DNA from: an uncultured Eubacteriales bacterium
GTDB lineage: Bacteria; Bacillota; Clostridia; Oscillospirales; CAG-272
Assembly (NCBI GenBank): GCA_934476315.1
Contig: CAKSNQ010000020.1
Location: forward strand, 1 to 27,970
Direction of reading: 5' to 3'
DNA length: 27,970 bases
The position numbers were made by a program, and so were the translations under genes. The notes beneath the pieces were generated by a model. It was not told the DNA's origin. It searched no databases and saw only the letters and a program-made list of their open reading frames with translations. This document shows, piece after piece, positions 7,671 through 15,684 of this stretch. Within the stretch, counting starts at the first letter, position 1, and each line of letters starts with the position of its first letter.

Positions 7671-7833
7671 GATGTTGTTCTCGTATCGTGACACACGGAC
7701 AACTTGACATATCCGCGCGGCGGAAAACACGCGTTCCGGCGGGAAATCGCGCTTTTTCCCCGCAAAATCGGGCAAAAAAGCCAACCGAACAGTTGCGATC
7801 TTACACTGGCAACAAAAGAAAGGTACAGGTACC

Positions 7834-8655
7834 ATGATGAGAGAATTGCAGGACCCGGTCGTCTCCTATCCGCAGAACGTTCCGGACATTTTTCTCAAGT
7901 CGGAGAAACCGTCGCCTACGGTCTTTTCCAAAAGCCACCGACATATGTATTACGAGATCATCCTTGTCGCGGGCGGCTGTATCCACTGCATCTCCAAGGA
8001 TGACGAACAGACGCTTGTCCCGGGCGACATCTACCTGGTTCCGCCCTTTCAGTACCATCACATTCTGCCGGTGGGCGAGGAGGACTACGAACGCATTACC
8101 ATTCTGTTCGGCGAGGACCTCATCCCGGACAGGATTCTGACCTACTTTTCCTCCGTCACTCACTGCACTGCCATTCACATGGACGAGCGCATGCAGGAAA
8201 TCGCCGTGCAGATGCGCCTGTATTACGGGCGGGACAGTGGAAAATACGACGAGCTGCTCCGCGCGCTGTTCGTTCAGCTTCTGTATTCCCTCGCCGAGAG
8301 CGACCGCCTTTTGCGACCGGCAGAGCCGTCGCAGAGCGACACGGTTCACCAGGTTATCGATTACATCAGCGCCAACATTCAGAAGAAGATCACGCTGGAC
8401 GAGATCGCCAAGGCGACGCTTCTGTCCACCTCGACGCTCTGTCATCTTTTCAAGGAAAAAATGAAGATCAGCGTCAAGCAGTACATTTTGCAGGAGAAGA
8501 TTGCCTTTGCCTCCCGCATGATCGCGGACGGGTGCCCCGCGACCGAGGCGGCAAAGCACATCGGCTACACCAACTACGCCAATTTTTACCACGCCTATCT
8601 CAAGGTCAACGGCTTCCGCCCCTCCGAGAAAAAGGGTCCGCCGCCGCACGGTTGA
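7834..8655 (+). CDS. AraC-family transcriptional regulator
   Basis: 273-aa regulator with an N-terminal cupin-like sensing domain (His-rich HRHMYYEIILVAGG and PGDIYLVPPFQYHHI, residues ~30-90). The C-terminal double helix-turn-helix is of AraC/XylS type (about 169-265): ITLDEIAKATLLSTSTLCHLF for the first HTH, then the family pattern in ATEAAKHIGYTNYANFYHAY. The start is the first of two adjacent ATGs; the ribosome binding site is weak (GAAAGG, 12 nt upstream). It is divergent from the six-gene redox operon with promoters facing apart in a shared intergenic region, so it very likely controls that operon in response to a sugar-like ligand bound by the cupin domain. The ligand is unknown. A structured repeat follows its stop codon. 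Confidence 0.9.
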   Translation: MMRELQDPVVSYPQNVPDIFLKSEKPSPTVFSKSHRHMYYEIILVAGGCIHCISKDDEQTLVPGDIYLVPPFQYHHILPVGEEDYERITILFGEDLIPDRILTYFSSVTHCTAIHMDERMQEIAVQMRLYYGRDSGKYDELLRALFVQLLYSLAESDRLLRPAEPSQSDTVHQVIDYISANIQKKITLDEIAKATLLSTSTLCHLFKEKMKISVKQYILQEKIAFASRMIADGCPATEAAKHIGYTNYANFYHAYLKVNGFRPSEKKGPPPHG

Positions 8656-8670
8656 GGCGAGGGGGAAAAC

Positions 8671-8872
8671 AAAGGGGATGTAAAAAACTCAAAATGAGTT
8701 TTTTACATCCCCTCAAATTTCAGTCGGGATTCCGGCATTTTTGCGCGATCCCGGTCATTTTTGCCTCGCCTCTTTGGCTTTTCGACCTTATTGGTAACAA
8801 AACGGCGGCGCTGTGCCGCCGGGACCAACGTCGTCGGTGGTGTTAAAAAATGATTTTTCAACACCACCTTTT
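8671..8872. repeat. Structured ~200-bp repeat, copy A
   Basis: Intergenic element between convergent genes. The left hairpin (8674-8712) is a perfect 17-bp stem, GGGGATGTAAAAAACTC with its complement, around an AAAAT loop. The right hairpin (8836-8868) pairs GGTGGTGTT with AACACCACC plus an A/T tract. A central hairpin pairs GGCGGC (8804-8809) with GCCGCC (8815-8820). The flanks AAA and TTTT give each outer hairpin a U-tail in one outward direction, so it can serve as a bidirectional terminator. Copy B lies at 19201-19411 and a truncated copy C starts at 27930. No ORF is conserved between copies. Confidence 0.85.
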
Positions 8873-8882
8873 CGCTTCAAGG

Positions 8883-9701
8883 TTATCTTTCTTCCACGTA
8901 CGCGTCCAAATCCGCGGGAGCCGCGACCTCCACGGGAGTGCCGGGATCGATGATCTCCAGCTCCATTCCCGCCTTCAGCGTCATGGTCGTTTTGGTTCCG
9001 TCGCCCTCGTCGATGGTCATCTCCATATCGAAGCTCACCGCGTAGGACTCGAAGTATCCGTCCTTATTGACGACAACAGAAACGTTGATATTCTCCACCT
9101 TGACTTCCACGCCCAAATCCTCGAAAGAGGAGCCTGCCTGCTCCGCGATCAGTGCGCCCAAATCCTTGCAATAGGTTTCAAACTGCTCCGCGCTCAGCGC
9201 AAAGCTGAATTTTCTGGCGCCGTTTTCGTCCTCGGTATACGTAACGTCCTTGAAAATCTCCTCGGGAAACTCGGCAATCATATTCTCGCCCATCTTACTG
9301 ATGTCCATGGAAACGGAGTCCTCCATTTCCGAGGCGAAGTTCTCTTTGCTGATCTTTGCCTTTTCTCCCATCGCGGAAATGTACATGTAATCGCCGTCGT
9401 CGTAGACGTTCATTTTCACCTTGGCGCCGAACATTTCGATGGAAATATCGCCGGAATAAATCGGCTTTTCGCTATGCAGATCCTTCATCTTCAGGTCGTA
9501 CGTCATCGGGACGGTCATCTCGACGCCCTGCGAGCTGATTATCATGTTCATCGTCATCCGGCAGGCGTACGAATCCAGCTTTTCCGTTTTTTCCTTCGCG
9601 TTGGTAAACACCTGGTAGGTCGTCATTTTTTCACAGGACGTGCACAGCAGTGCGGCAAGGATGAGCAGGCACGCCAAAATCGCGGCGGATAATTTTTTCA
9701 T
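8883..9701 (-). CDS. Putative lipoprotein (DUF6612/LppX-like)
   Basis: 272-aa secreted lipoprotein. The signal peptide MKKLSAAILACLLILAALLC leads to a lipobox-like LCTSC with acceptor Cys23, slightly atypical at -3. The mature part is a beta-rich domain that starts with a helix (YQVFTNAKEKTEKLDSYACR). It alternates strands such as MNMIISSQGVEMTVPMTY and YSGDISIEMFGAKVKM, resembling the LolA/LppX-like fold of DUF6612 proteins common in Clostridia. I chose the ATG at 9701 because it begins the signal peptide; longer versions add a non-signal N-terminus. AAGGAG lies about 11 nt upstream. It has its own consensus promoter (9754-9782) and is separated from the preceding lipoprotein gene by a terminator. 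Function is unknown; binding of a hydrophobic ligand or an envelope role is the family expectation. Confidence 0.75.
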   Translation of the reverse strand: MKKLSAAILACLLILAALLCTSCEKMTTYQVFTNAKEKTEKLDSYACRMTMNMIISSQGVEMTVPMTYDLKMKDLHSEKPIYSGDISIEMFGAKVKMNVYDDGDYMYISAMGEKAKISKENFASEMEDSVSMDISKMGENMIAEFPEEIFKDVTYTEDENGARKFSFALSAEQFETYCKDLGALIAEQAGSSFEDLGVEVKVENINVSVVVNKDGYFESYAVSFDMEMTIDEGDGTKTTMTLKAGMELEIIDPGTPVEVAAPADLDAYVEER

Positions 9702-9753
9702 TACAAGCAAGTCTCCTTTATCTCGTATCAGATTCCCATATTCGGGTAAGGAC

Positions 9754-9782
9754 AGTATAACACACCGTCGGGTAATTGTCAA
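9754..9782 (-). promoter_or_regulatory. Sigma-A promoter of the lipoprotein gene
   Basis: Minus strand: -35 TTGACA (9777-9782), 17-bp spacer, -10 TATACT (9754-9759). It starts about 10 bp beyond the terminator hairpin of the upstream gene and about 50 bp before the ATG at 9701. Confidence 0.85.
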
Positions 9783-9787
9783 GCCGC

Positions 9788-9820
9788 ACAAAAACGGAGC
9801 CGAAGTTATCCGGCTCCGTT
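9788..9820 (-). terminator. Terminator of the carbohydrate-binding lipoprotein gene
   Basis: Perfect 10-bp stem AACGGAGCCG/CGGCTCCGTT (9793-9802 with 9811-9820) and an 8-nt loop, followed on the minus strand by a T-run (complement of 9790-9794). It lies immediately after the stop codon at 9829. Confidence 0.88.
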
Positions 9821-9828
9821 TAAGAATT

Positions 9829-12582
9829 TTAGTCAAGTAGCCAGCAGACGCCGTTCTGATCGGTCGTCGCTGTCACGGAGGCGCTTTGCGAAATGCTTGC
9901 CTTGGTCGCGCCGAGGACGACGACCAGCGCGTTCATGCTCTGCGGTGCGCGCACCACGACGGTATCCGAAACGGTGAGGTAGCTCCCCTGCGTCAGGCGC
10001 ACGCTTGCGGACTGACCAATCGTGGCGAAATTGCGGCACTGCGTGGATTCCCCGCTCATTCCGCCCGCCAGTCCGATGGCGACGACGGTTCCGCCGCTGT
10101 ACGCGTAGCCGCGCTCGGTATCGATGGAAGAATCCGCCTGACCGTACGAGATGATGACCGCGCGACCGCCTTCAAAGGAAATTCCGGCGTAGGAATCGGT
10201 ACTGTTGGAATCCATGCCGTCGCCGCCGGCGCAGATATACAGAGTTCCGCCCGCGACGACAATGCTCGTACCCGAGGTTGCCGTGCCGTTGATTCCGTCG
10301 TCGGACGACGTGACCGAAACGCTTCCGCCGCGCACCTGCACGCAGGCACCCTCGATTCCCTCATAGCTCCTCTCGACCGTGATGGTTCCGCCCGTGATAC
10401 AGACGGTGCCGTCGGCGTGGATGGCGTCGTCGTCCGAGGACAGCGTCAGCGTGCCGCCGTTGACGGTAATATTGCCCGACGCCGTCACACCACTCTCAAG
10501 CGTCTCGTCGTTATTGGCGTGGATGGCGTCGTCATATGCGTCAATATTCAACGTTCCGCCATTGACGACAATCTCATGGTTCGCTTTCATTCCCTTGGTT
10601 GACGTATCGCCTTTGTTGGGGTTGCCGTCTCCGCCGGGGAAGCCTCCGCCTCCACCGCCCGGGAAGCCGCCACCACCGCCGGGAAAGCCGCCACCACCGC
10701 CGGGGAATCCTCCCCCGCCGCCGCCCGGGAACCCTCCGGCGAACACCGCGGGGCTGTCCTCGCCGCTACTTGTCGCGGCATTGGCGAACGTGGTTCCGGT
10801 GGCTTCGGTTCCCTCCGAATACCGCTCCGTGCGGATGGTCAGCGTTCCGCCGTTGACCGTCACGTCAAAGGCGGCGTCGATCCCGTCGCAGGCGGCGTCG
10901 ATGGTGACGGTTCCGTCCTCCATCACGACGCTTCCCTTCTGTCTGCCGCTCGACGAGAGCGAGGTATTGGACGTTTTGATGCCATCGCCGCTCCGGGCGA
11001 CAAGAGACAGGGTCCCGGACACGATCTCCACGCTGTCATTCCCCTTGAGGGCGTTGTCCTCGCACGAGACCGTCAGCGTCAGCTTCTGCACGGTCAGGTC
11101 ATCCTTGGAGTGGATGCCGTTATTATTGGTCGAAGTGACGCACAGCGTGCCGGTTCCCTTAAGTTTGAGGTCGCAGGTGGCGTAGATTGCCGAGGCAAGC
11201 TCCTCCGCGGCGGCGCGATTGTCGTAAATTGCGTTCTCGCTTCCCTTTTCCGCGCTGATGTCGGCGTTCCCCGCGCTCAGGATGGCGATCGGGCAGGCGC
11301 TCGCGGAGGTCAGCGTCAAGCCGGACAGTGTCAGCGTCATGTCGTTCTGCTCGCCGATGTCAAAGGAAAGCGCGCCCTCCAGCGTCCCGGACAGTGTATA
11401 TTCCAGCTCGCCCGGCGCGACATCGGTGTAGGTGACACTCAGCAGTCCCGTACTCTGATCCAGCGCATACGCGGTTCCGGCGGGGTAGGAAAAAGTTGCG
11501 GTGTTGCCGTCATGTTCAATGCAAATTTCATTCTCGCCCGTAACAGTGACGCGATACGAAAGCGTTCCCGCGGCGATCGACCACGCGTAGCGGATGGGGT
11601 CGATCGAGCCGTCCGACCAGCAGTAGGTCTCCGGGTCGCGCAGAGAGACAATCGCCTCATACGTTCCCGCCGCCGTCTGCACGTTTCCTGTGACGGTCAT
11701 GGTTTCGCTATCGAAGCCGTCGGGGAGAAACGTCACCGGCGCTCCCGTATAGGAGAAGACCGAAACATTTCCTTGCGGTTTTGCCAGCACGTAAGCGCTC
11801 GCGGCGACGATAGTGACGGTAATGTCGCCGCTGACCTTGGTCACACGCCAGGTATCGTCGGAAATCTGCTTGATGTTCTTATAGGCGTCCTCGGTCGTGC
11901 GCACGGCGACCACCTCGTAGCCCTCGGGGACGATCAGTCGGAAGTTGACCTGCTCCTCGCCCGTTTTGGAGATCGTGCCGTCCGAGGTCCGGGCATACAG
12001 CACGGTATCGGCGGTGTACGTCGTGCCCTCTCCGGTGGTTTCCTGTGTGTCATAGACGACAATGGAAATCCCCGCGCTTGTCGGCTCAGTCACAAAGGTG
12101 ACGCGGTAGCCGGGCGTTTGGGTCCCCTCCGGCACGGTGCGGACGGTCACGGTCAGATCGCCCGTGATTTTGGTGATGCGATAGCCGTCCGTCACCTCGG
12201 TATCGGTCGGACCCTTTACCTTATTATAATACTCCGACTCCGCCACGGCGATGCTGTCGAGGACGTACCCGTCGCCGGGAATCACGCGGAAATTCACCTG
12301 TCCGCTCCCGTCCGTCACGATCTCGCCCGTCTCGCCGTCCCGCGCGTAGCAGGTACTTTTCGTGACGTCGGTGCCCTGTCCGCTCATATCCTGCGTATCA
12401 TACACCAGAACGGTCGCCTCGCCCTCGGTGACAAAGCGCACGGCAAATCCCGTCCCGCTATCGTCGTCGCCGTTTCCGTCGGAATCCGTGTTGCCGCCGC
12501 TCTTCTCACAGGCGGCAAGGGCAAACAGCGAAAAAACCATTGCCAGCGCACAAACGATACTCATCCATTTTCTGAAGATCAT
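9829..12582 (-). CDS. Carbohydrate-binding (Cthe_2159-like) beta-helix lipoprotein
   Basis: 917-aa surface lipoprotein. The signal peptide ends in the lipobox LAAC with acceptor Cys25. A Ser/Gly/Asp linker follows, then two tandem ~100-aa modules (about 45-153 and 158-257), each built as VTF/RFVTE, VVYDTQ, VNFR and a closing GD(L/I)TVTV. After a beta-sandwich-like region come parallel beta-helix repeats with ITVNGGTL, DDAIHA, GGTITV and DDGIN turns (about 430-600 and 660-870). These are typical of the Cthe_2159/DUF4353 family, whose characterised member binds cellulose and pectin-like polysaccharides. A Gly-rich (GGFPGG-type) loop of about 40 residues interrupts the helix. GGAGGG lies 7-8 nt before the ATG. 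It probably binds plant cell-wall polysaccharide at the cell surface; no catalytic residues are evident. Confidence 0.85.
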   Translation of the reverse strand: MIFRKWMSIVCALAMVFSLFALAACEKSGGNTDSDGNGDDDSGTGFAVRFVTEGEATVLVYDTQDMSGQGTDVTKSTCYARDGETGEIVTDGSGQVNFRVIPGDGYVLDSIAVAESEYYNKVKGPTDTEVTDGYRITKITGDLTVTVRTVPEGTQTPGYRVTFVTEPTSAGISIVVYDTQETTGEGTTYTADTVLYARTSDGTISKTGEEQVNFRLIVPEGYEVVAVRTTEDAYKNIKQISDDTWRVTKVSGDITVTIVAASAYVLAKPQGNVSVFSYTGAPVTFLPDGFDSETMTVTGNVQTAAGTYEAIVSLRDPETYCWSDGSIDPIRYAWSIAAGTLSYRVTVTGENEICIEHDGNTATFSYPAGTAYALDQSTGLLSVTYTDVAPGELEYTLSGTLEGALSFDIGEQNDMTLTLSGLTLTSASACPIAILSAGNADISAEKGSENAIYDNRAAAEELASAIYATCDLKLKGTGTLCVTSTNNNGIHSKDDLTVQKLTLTVSCEDNALKGNDSVEIVSGTLSLVARSGDGIKTSNTSLSSSGRQKGSVVMEDGTVTIDAACDGIDAAFDVTVNGGTLTIRTERYSEGTEATGTTFANAATSSGEDSPAVFAGGFPGGGGGGFPGGGGGFPGGGGGFPGGGGGGFPGGDGNPNKGDTSTKGMKANHEIVVNGGTLNIDAYDDAIHANNDETLESGVTASGNITVNGGTLTLSSDDDAIHADGTVCITGGTITVERSYEGIEGACVQVRGGSVSVTSSDDGINGTATSGTSIVVAGGTLYICAGGDGMDSNSTDSYAGISFEGGRAVIISYGQADSSIDTERGYAYSGGTVVAIGLAGGMSGESTQCRNFATIGQSASVRLTQGSYLTVSDTVVVRAPQSMNALVVVLGATKASISQSASVTATTDQNGVCWLLD
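10631..10740 (-). repeat. In-frame Gly-rich tandem repeat
   Basis: Degenerate in-frame repeat of a roughly 24-30-bp unit encoding GGFPGGGGG inside the carbohydrate-binding lipoprotein. Near-identical GC-rich units make copy number likely to vary by slippage. The plus-strand sequence reads as CCGCCACCACCGCCGGG-like units. It is a coding repeat, not a CRISPR array. Confidence 0.8.
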
Positions 12583-12659
12583 ATTGCACCCTCCATTTCT
12601 TGTCGGTACCTATGTTATAGCCGATCAACCTAAAACCGAGTATAAAAACCGAAAAATGC

Positions 12660-12698
12660 AAAAAAGAAAATGCGGAACCGATATCGGCGCCGCATTTT
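12660..12698 (-). terminator. Terminator of the two-component operon
   Basis: Minus strand: AAAATGCGG pairs with CCGCATTTT (12667-12675 with 12690-12698) around an inner CCGATATCGG palindrome, followed by a long T-rich tail. It lies 8 bp past the histidine kinase stop at 12706. I found no convincing promoter for the 9829-12582 gene in the remaining 12583-12660. Confidence 0.8.
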
Positions 12699-12705
12699 GT
12701 TTCGT

Positions 12706-14031
12706 TCAAAGCGTGACGGTAAACGTAATCCGGCTGTCGCCGGAGGTAGCGACACTAACATGTCCCCGGTGCGCCTCGGCGACCGATTTGACCACCGCCA
12801 GACCGATCCCGTGCCCTCCCGCGGCGCTGTTACGCGCGCTGTCCGGGCGATAAAACCGCTCAAAGAGCAGGTTCAGATCCCCCGTCGGGAGCTGATCGGT
12901 GGTATTGGACACGGCGATCTTACAGCTTTTCGCCCCGCCCGTGACCGAGAAGACGATGTTCCCGGCGGCGTCGGAATATTTGAAGGCGTTATCCAACAGC
13001 AGAGAGATCATTTTGCGGATCATGCTCATATCCCCGTGCAGTGACAGGTTGGGGGCAATGTCGCACCGGAAGCTCTTCCCTGTCGATTGCGCCAGCGCCT
13101 CATACGACTCCGCCGTCTGCGCGGCGACTTCGCTGAGCGAGAAATCCGTCATCACCGGGCGTGTCCGGTCCTCGTCCATACGTGCGAGGAACACCAGTTT
13201 TTCCGTCAGCTCGCTGAGCCGCCCGGTTTGCGCACGGATGGTATTGATCCACTCGTTCTCCCCGGTGTTGTACTCCAGAATCTCGCAGGCGGCGCCGATA
13301 ACCGTCAGCGGCGTTTTCAGCTCATGTCCCGCGTCGGTGATAAAGCGCTTCTGCTCTTGCTCCATGCGCGCGAACGGTCGCATAATGATATGGGAAAAGA
13401 CGATCAGCAATCCGAAAACGACCACGAGTCCCGCGAGGCTGATGACAAGGCTTGCGCGAAGAAATTCAAAGAACGTCTCCCGCGCGCGGGTGCAGTCGAG
13501 GAACAGGTACATAGTACCCGCGCCGTCGTCGTTCTCCGTCGTGACCGCAAGGTACTTATAGTTGCCGTCAAAGCCTCCGGTTTTTCCCTTTTCCATAAGC
13601 ATGGTGGCGCGCTCGGTCGCCTCCTGTCGGTCGATCGCGGCGATCTTATCCACATCGACCCGCAGGACCTGCCCGGACGAGTCAAATGTGACCGAGAAAA
13701 AGCGCGTTTCATACGGCGCTTCCGGGGACATTTCCCCGGGGACATGGGGCTTATTCTGATCGTTTGGGGCGGTCTGATCGCTCGGGTCGATCAGGTCGAT
13801 CCGGTCGCTCGGGGCTGGCAGGTCCTCCCCCGGTGTCTGCGACGGCTGTGCGGTGTCGGGACGGGAGGGAAACGTTCCGCCGTTGGCGCCAAGCAGGTCG
13901 AGCATCCGGTCGGCGCTCCGGTTAATATCAAGATAATTATGGACGTTAATGGTGCCCACGATGACCACGAGAACAAGCGTGATGGCGCACATGGCGACAA
14001 AAATGAATTTAATGCGCAGTCGTTTCAGCAT
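12706..14031 (-). CDS. Two-component sensor histidine kinase
   Basis: 441-aa membrane sensor kinase. TM1 spans about residues 9-29 and TM2 about 193-214, enclosing an extracytoplasmic domain of about 160 aa. Part of that domain (about 54-105) is low-complexity and rich in Pro, Asp and Ser. A short HAMP-like linker leads to the dimerisation helix with the phospho-acceptor in DAGHELKTPLTVI (His236). The N box is LLDNAFKYSD, the F box FERFYRPDS and the G2 box GGHGIGLAVV. It overlaps the 3' end of the response regulator gene by 23 bp, so the pair is co-translated. The signal is unknown; the adjacent ABC exporter and surface lipoproteins suggest envelope or antimicrobial sensing, which is inference. 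Confidence 0.92.
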   Translation of the reverse strand: MLKRLRIKFIFVAMCAITLVLVVIVGTINVHNYLDINRSADRMLDLLGANGGTFPSRPDTAQPSQTPGEDLPAPSDRIDLIDPSDQTAPNDQNKPHVPGEMSPEAPYETRFFSVTFDSSGQVLRVDVDKIAAIDRQEATERATMLMEKGKTGGFDGNYKYLAVTTENDDGAGTMYLFLDCTRARETFFEFLRASLVISLAGLVVVFGLLIVFSHIIMRPFARMEQEQKRFITDAGHELKTPLTVIGAACEILEYNTGENEWINTIRAQTGRLSELTEKLVFLARMDEDRTRPVMTDFSLSEVAAQTAESYEALAQSTGKSFRCDIAPNLSLHGDMSMIRKMISLLLDNAFKYSDAAGNIVFSVTGGAKSCKIAVSNTTDQLPTGDLNLLFERFYRPDSARNSAAGGHGIGLAVVKSVAEAHRGHVSVATSGDSRITFTVTL

Positions 14032-14701
14032 TGCCGTCCTCCAGTGTGTAGCCGAGATTGCGGACCGCCTTGATGGAGACGGCGGAGCCGAGCAATTTCA
14101 ACTTTTTGCGCAGGTAGGAGATGTACGTCCAGACCACGTTGATCTCTGCCTCGCTCTCAAAGCCCCAGACGCGCTCCATGAGTTGCTCGGAGGAAATGAC
14201 CTGCGCCGGGTGACGCATCAGGATCTCCATGACCTGAAACTCCTTTGCCGTCAGCGGCAGCTTGCCGCGCGGCGCAAGCAATTCAAACGAGACGCGATCC
14301 AACCGCAGATCGCCAAAGGCGAGCGAATTATCCGTCAGATCGGACTGTCGCCGCGTCATGGCGCGGATACGGGCAAGCAGTTCCTTGGTAACAAAGGGCT
14401 TTGTCAGGTAGTCGTCCGCGCCGCAGTCCAGCCCCTGTACCTTATCGTCCACGTCGCATTTGGCGGTCAGGAGTAGGACCGGGACACGGCATCCGCGGGC
14501 ACGCAGGGTCCTCAGCACGGCAATTCCGTCCACGCGCGGCATCATGATGTCCAGAATCACGCCGTCATAGACGTCGCTCTCCAGATAATCCAGCGCATCC
14601 TGCCCGTTATAGACCGCATCCACGGCGTAGTTGTTATGTTTCAGAATGGTACAAAGCGCGTCGGACAATGCGCGTTCGTCCTCTGCCAGCAAAAGTCTCA
14701 T
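14009..14701 (-). CDS. OmpR-family response regulator
   Basis: 230-aa response regulator. The receiver domain has the acidic pair Glu7/Asp8, phospho-acceptor Asp51 in VILDIMMP, Thr79 in LLLTAK and Lys101 in LTKPF. The C-terminal winged helix (about 125-225) carries the family pattern LTAKEFQVMEILMRHP, VWGF and SYLRKKL. I chose the ATG at 14701 because AAGGAGG lies 9 nt upstream; an in-frame start 21 nt earlier overlaps that site. A promoter lies immediately upstream (14727-14755), independent of the preceding ABC genes. It probably regulates its own operon and possibly the ABC transporter encoded just upstream. Confidence 0.93.
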   Translation of the reverse strand: MRLLLAEDERALSDALCTILKHNNYAVDAVYNGQDALDYLESDVYDGVILDIMMPRVDGIAVLRTLRARGCRVPVLLLTAKCDVDDKVQGLDCGADDYLTKPFVTKELLARIRAMTRRQSDLTDNSLAFGDLRLDRVSFELLAPRGKLPLTAKEFQVMEILMRHPAQVISSEQLMERVWGFESEAEINVVWTYISYLRKKLKLLGSAVSIKAVRNLGYTLEDGNAETTAH

Positions 14702-14726
14702 CGTTTCCCGCCTCCTTTGCACCTAT

Positions 14727-14755
14727 TCTATACTGCCAACCTTAAATCTACTCAA
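14727..14755 (-). promoter_or_regulatory. Promoter of the two-component operon
   Basis: Minus strand: -35 TTGAGT (14750-14755), 17-bp spacer, -10 TATAGA (14727-14732), in the 62-bp gap between the ABC permease stop and the regulator ATG. The predicted leader is only about 20 nt. Confidence 0.6.
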
Positions 14756-14763
14756 AAATGCAC

Positions 14764-15684
14764 TCAGACCCCGGAGCCGCTCCGGTTGACGGCACGACGC
14801 GCGATAACATGGAAAACAACATACAGTCCGGTCAGCACAGCCACCGACCCGGCAAGAATGATATACATTACTGTGAGCGACACCTTATCTCCGAAAAAAT
14901 AGAGATTACAGTCAACGGAATCGCGGATACCATCCACGACCTCCGTCGGGAAGCCGATGCGCTCCATTTCACGGTAGACGCCGAGCAGCATATGGTTGCG
15001 GATGAGGCTGGTTCCATAGGTTCCCGGCAGGAACGAGAGGACGCGCTGAAGCCCCACGGAGAACTGCGAGATCGGCATATACGCGCCGCAGATGAAGCCG
15101 TAGCCCGCGCTGACAATCGTGCCGACCGCCGTCGCCTGTCCGTTGGTGGACAGGAAGAAATTGACGCAAGAAGACAGCGCCGTACCGAACAGGGTCAGGA
15201 GCACGACGTCCAGAATGACCGCCGCGACATCGGCAAAGGACAGATACCACCCCTGCGTCGTCAGATACAGCAGGCAGGCGCCGAGCGTGATGCAGGTGAT
15301 AATCAGCGTGGAGAGCGCCGTGGCGAGAAAGTACGACAGCGCAAGTGTTGAACGGTGGAGCGGCGTCACGGTCAAATCACGGATCGCTCCGCTCGTTTTA
15401 TCCCCGATCATCAGAAGATTGGAGCAGAACGCCACCGTCACACAGCACACTGCCAGCAACGAGGAGATGAGCTGTCCGCCGACTGTGGCACTGATCAGCG
15501 CGTCATCCACCGTGACGCCCGCCGGCAGTGCCGAGGCGAAGCTGTCCCGGTAGATTTCCGCGAGGAAGGTCGCGTAGAGCACCAGGAGGATGATCGGTGT
15601 GATCAGCGAGGAGAAAAACATGCCCTTATCCTTGAAAAAAAGTCGGATGTTCCGACCGGTCAGATTTCCGAGTCCCGTCATCAT
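14764..15684 (-). CDS. ABC-2 type transporter permease
   Basis: 306-aa membrane protein of the ABC-2 exporter family with about six hydrophobic segments, near residues 22-42, 70-92, 108-137, 147-175, 187-207 and 270-293. The sequence SGAIRDLTVTPLHR between the second and third segments is the conserved cytosolic coupling region of this family. Its ATG overlaps the ATPase stop (ATGA, 15681-15684), so the two are made together. It would form the membrane part of an efflux or flippase complex. The substrate could be a drug, antimicrobial peptide or lipid-linked compound and cannot be told from sequence. Confidence 0.9.
   Translation of the reverse strand: MMTGLGNLTGRNIRLFFKDKGMFFSSLITPIILLVLYATFLAEIYRDSFASALPAGVTVDDALISATVGGQLISSLLAVCCVTVAFCSNLLMIGDKTSGAIRDLTVTPLHRSTLALSYFLATALSTLIITCITLGACLLYLTTQGWYLSFADVAAVILDVVLLTLFGTALSSCVNFFLSTNGQATAVGTIVSAGYGFICGAYMPISQFSVGLQRVLSFLPGTYGTSLIRNHMLLGVYREMERIGFPTEVVDGIRDSVDCNLYFFGDKVSLTVMYIILAGSVAVLTGLYVVFHVIARRAVNRSGSGV

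Noticed and set aside
7704..7709. TTGACA box inside the AraC-gene leader
   Set aside because: No acceptable -10 sequence 16-18 bp downstream.
8713..8835. Possible protein-coding remnant inside the structured repeat
   Set aside because: Single-base length differences between copies A and B break any common frame, and no shared ORF exists.
10631..10740. Regular short repeats resembling a CRISPR or satellite array
   Set aside because: The units are contiguous, in frame and encode Gly/Phe/Pro repeats; there are no unique spacers.
11110..12633. Plus-strand open frame opposite the carbohydrate-binding lipoprotein
   Set aside because: Antisense to a lipoprotein with signal peptide, lipobox and beta-helix repeats; no motif of its own.
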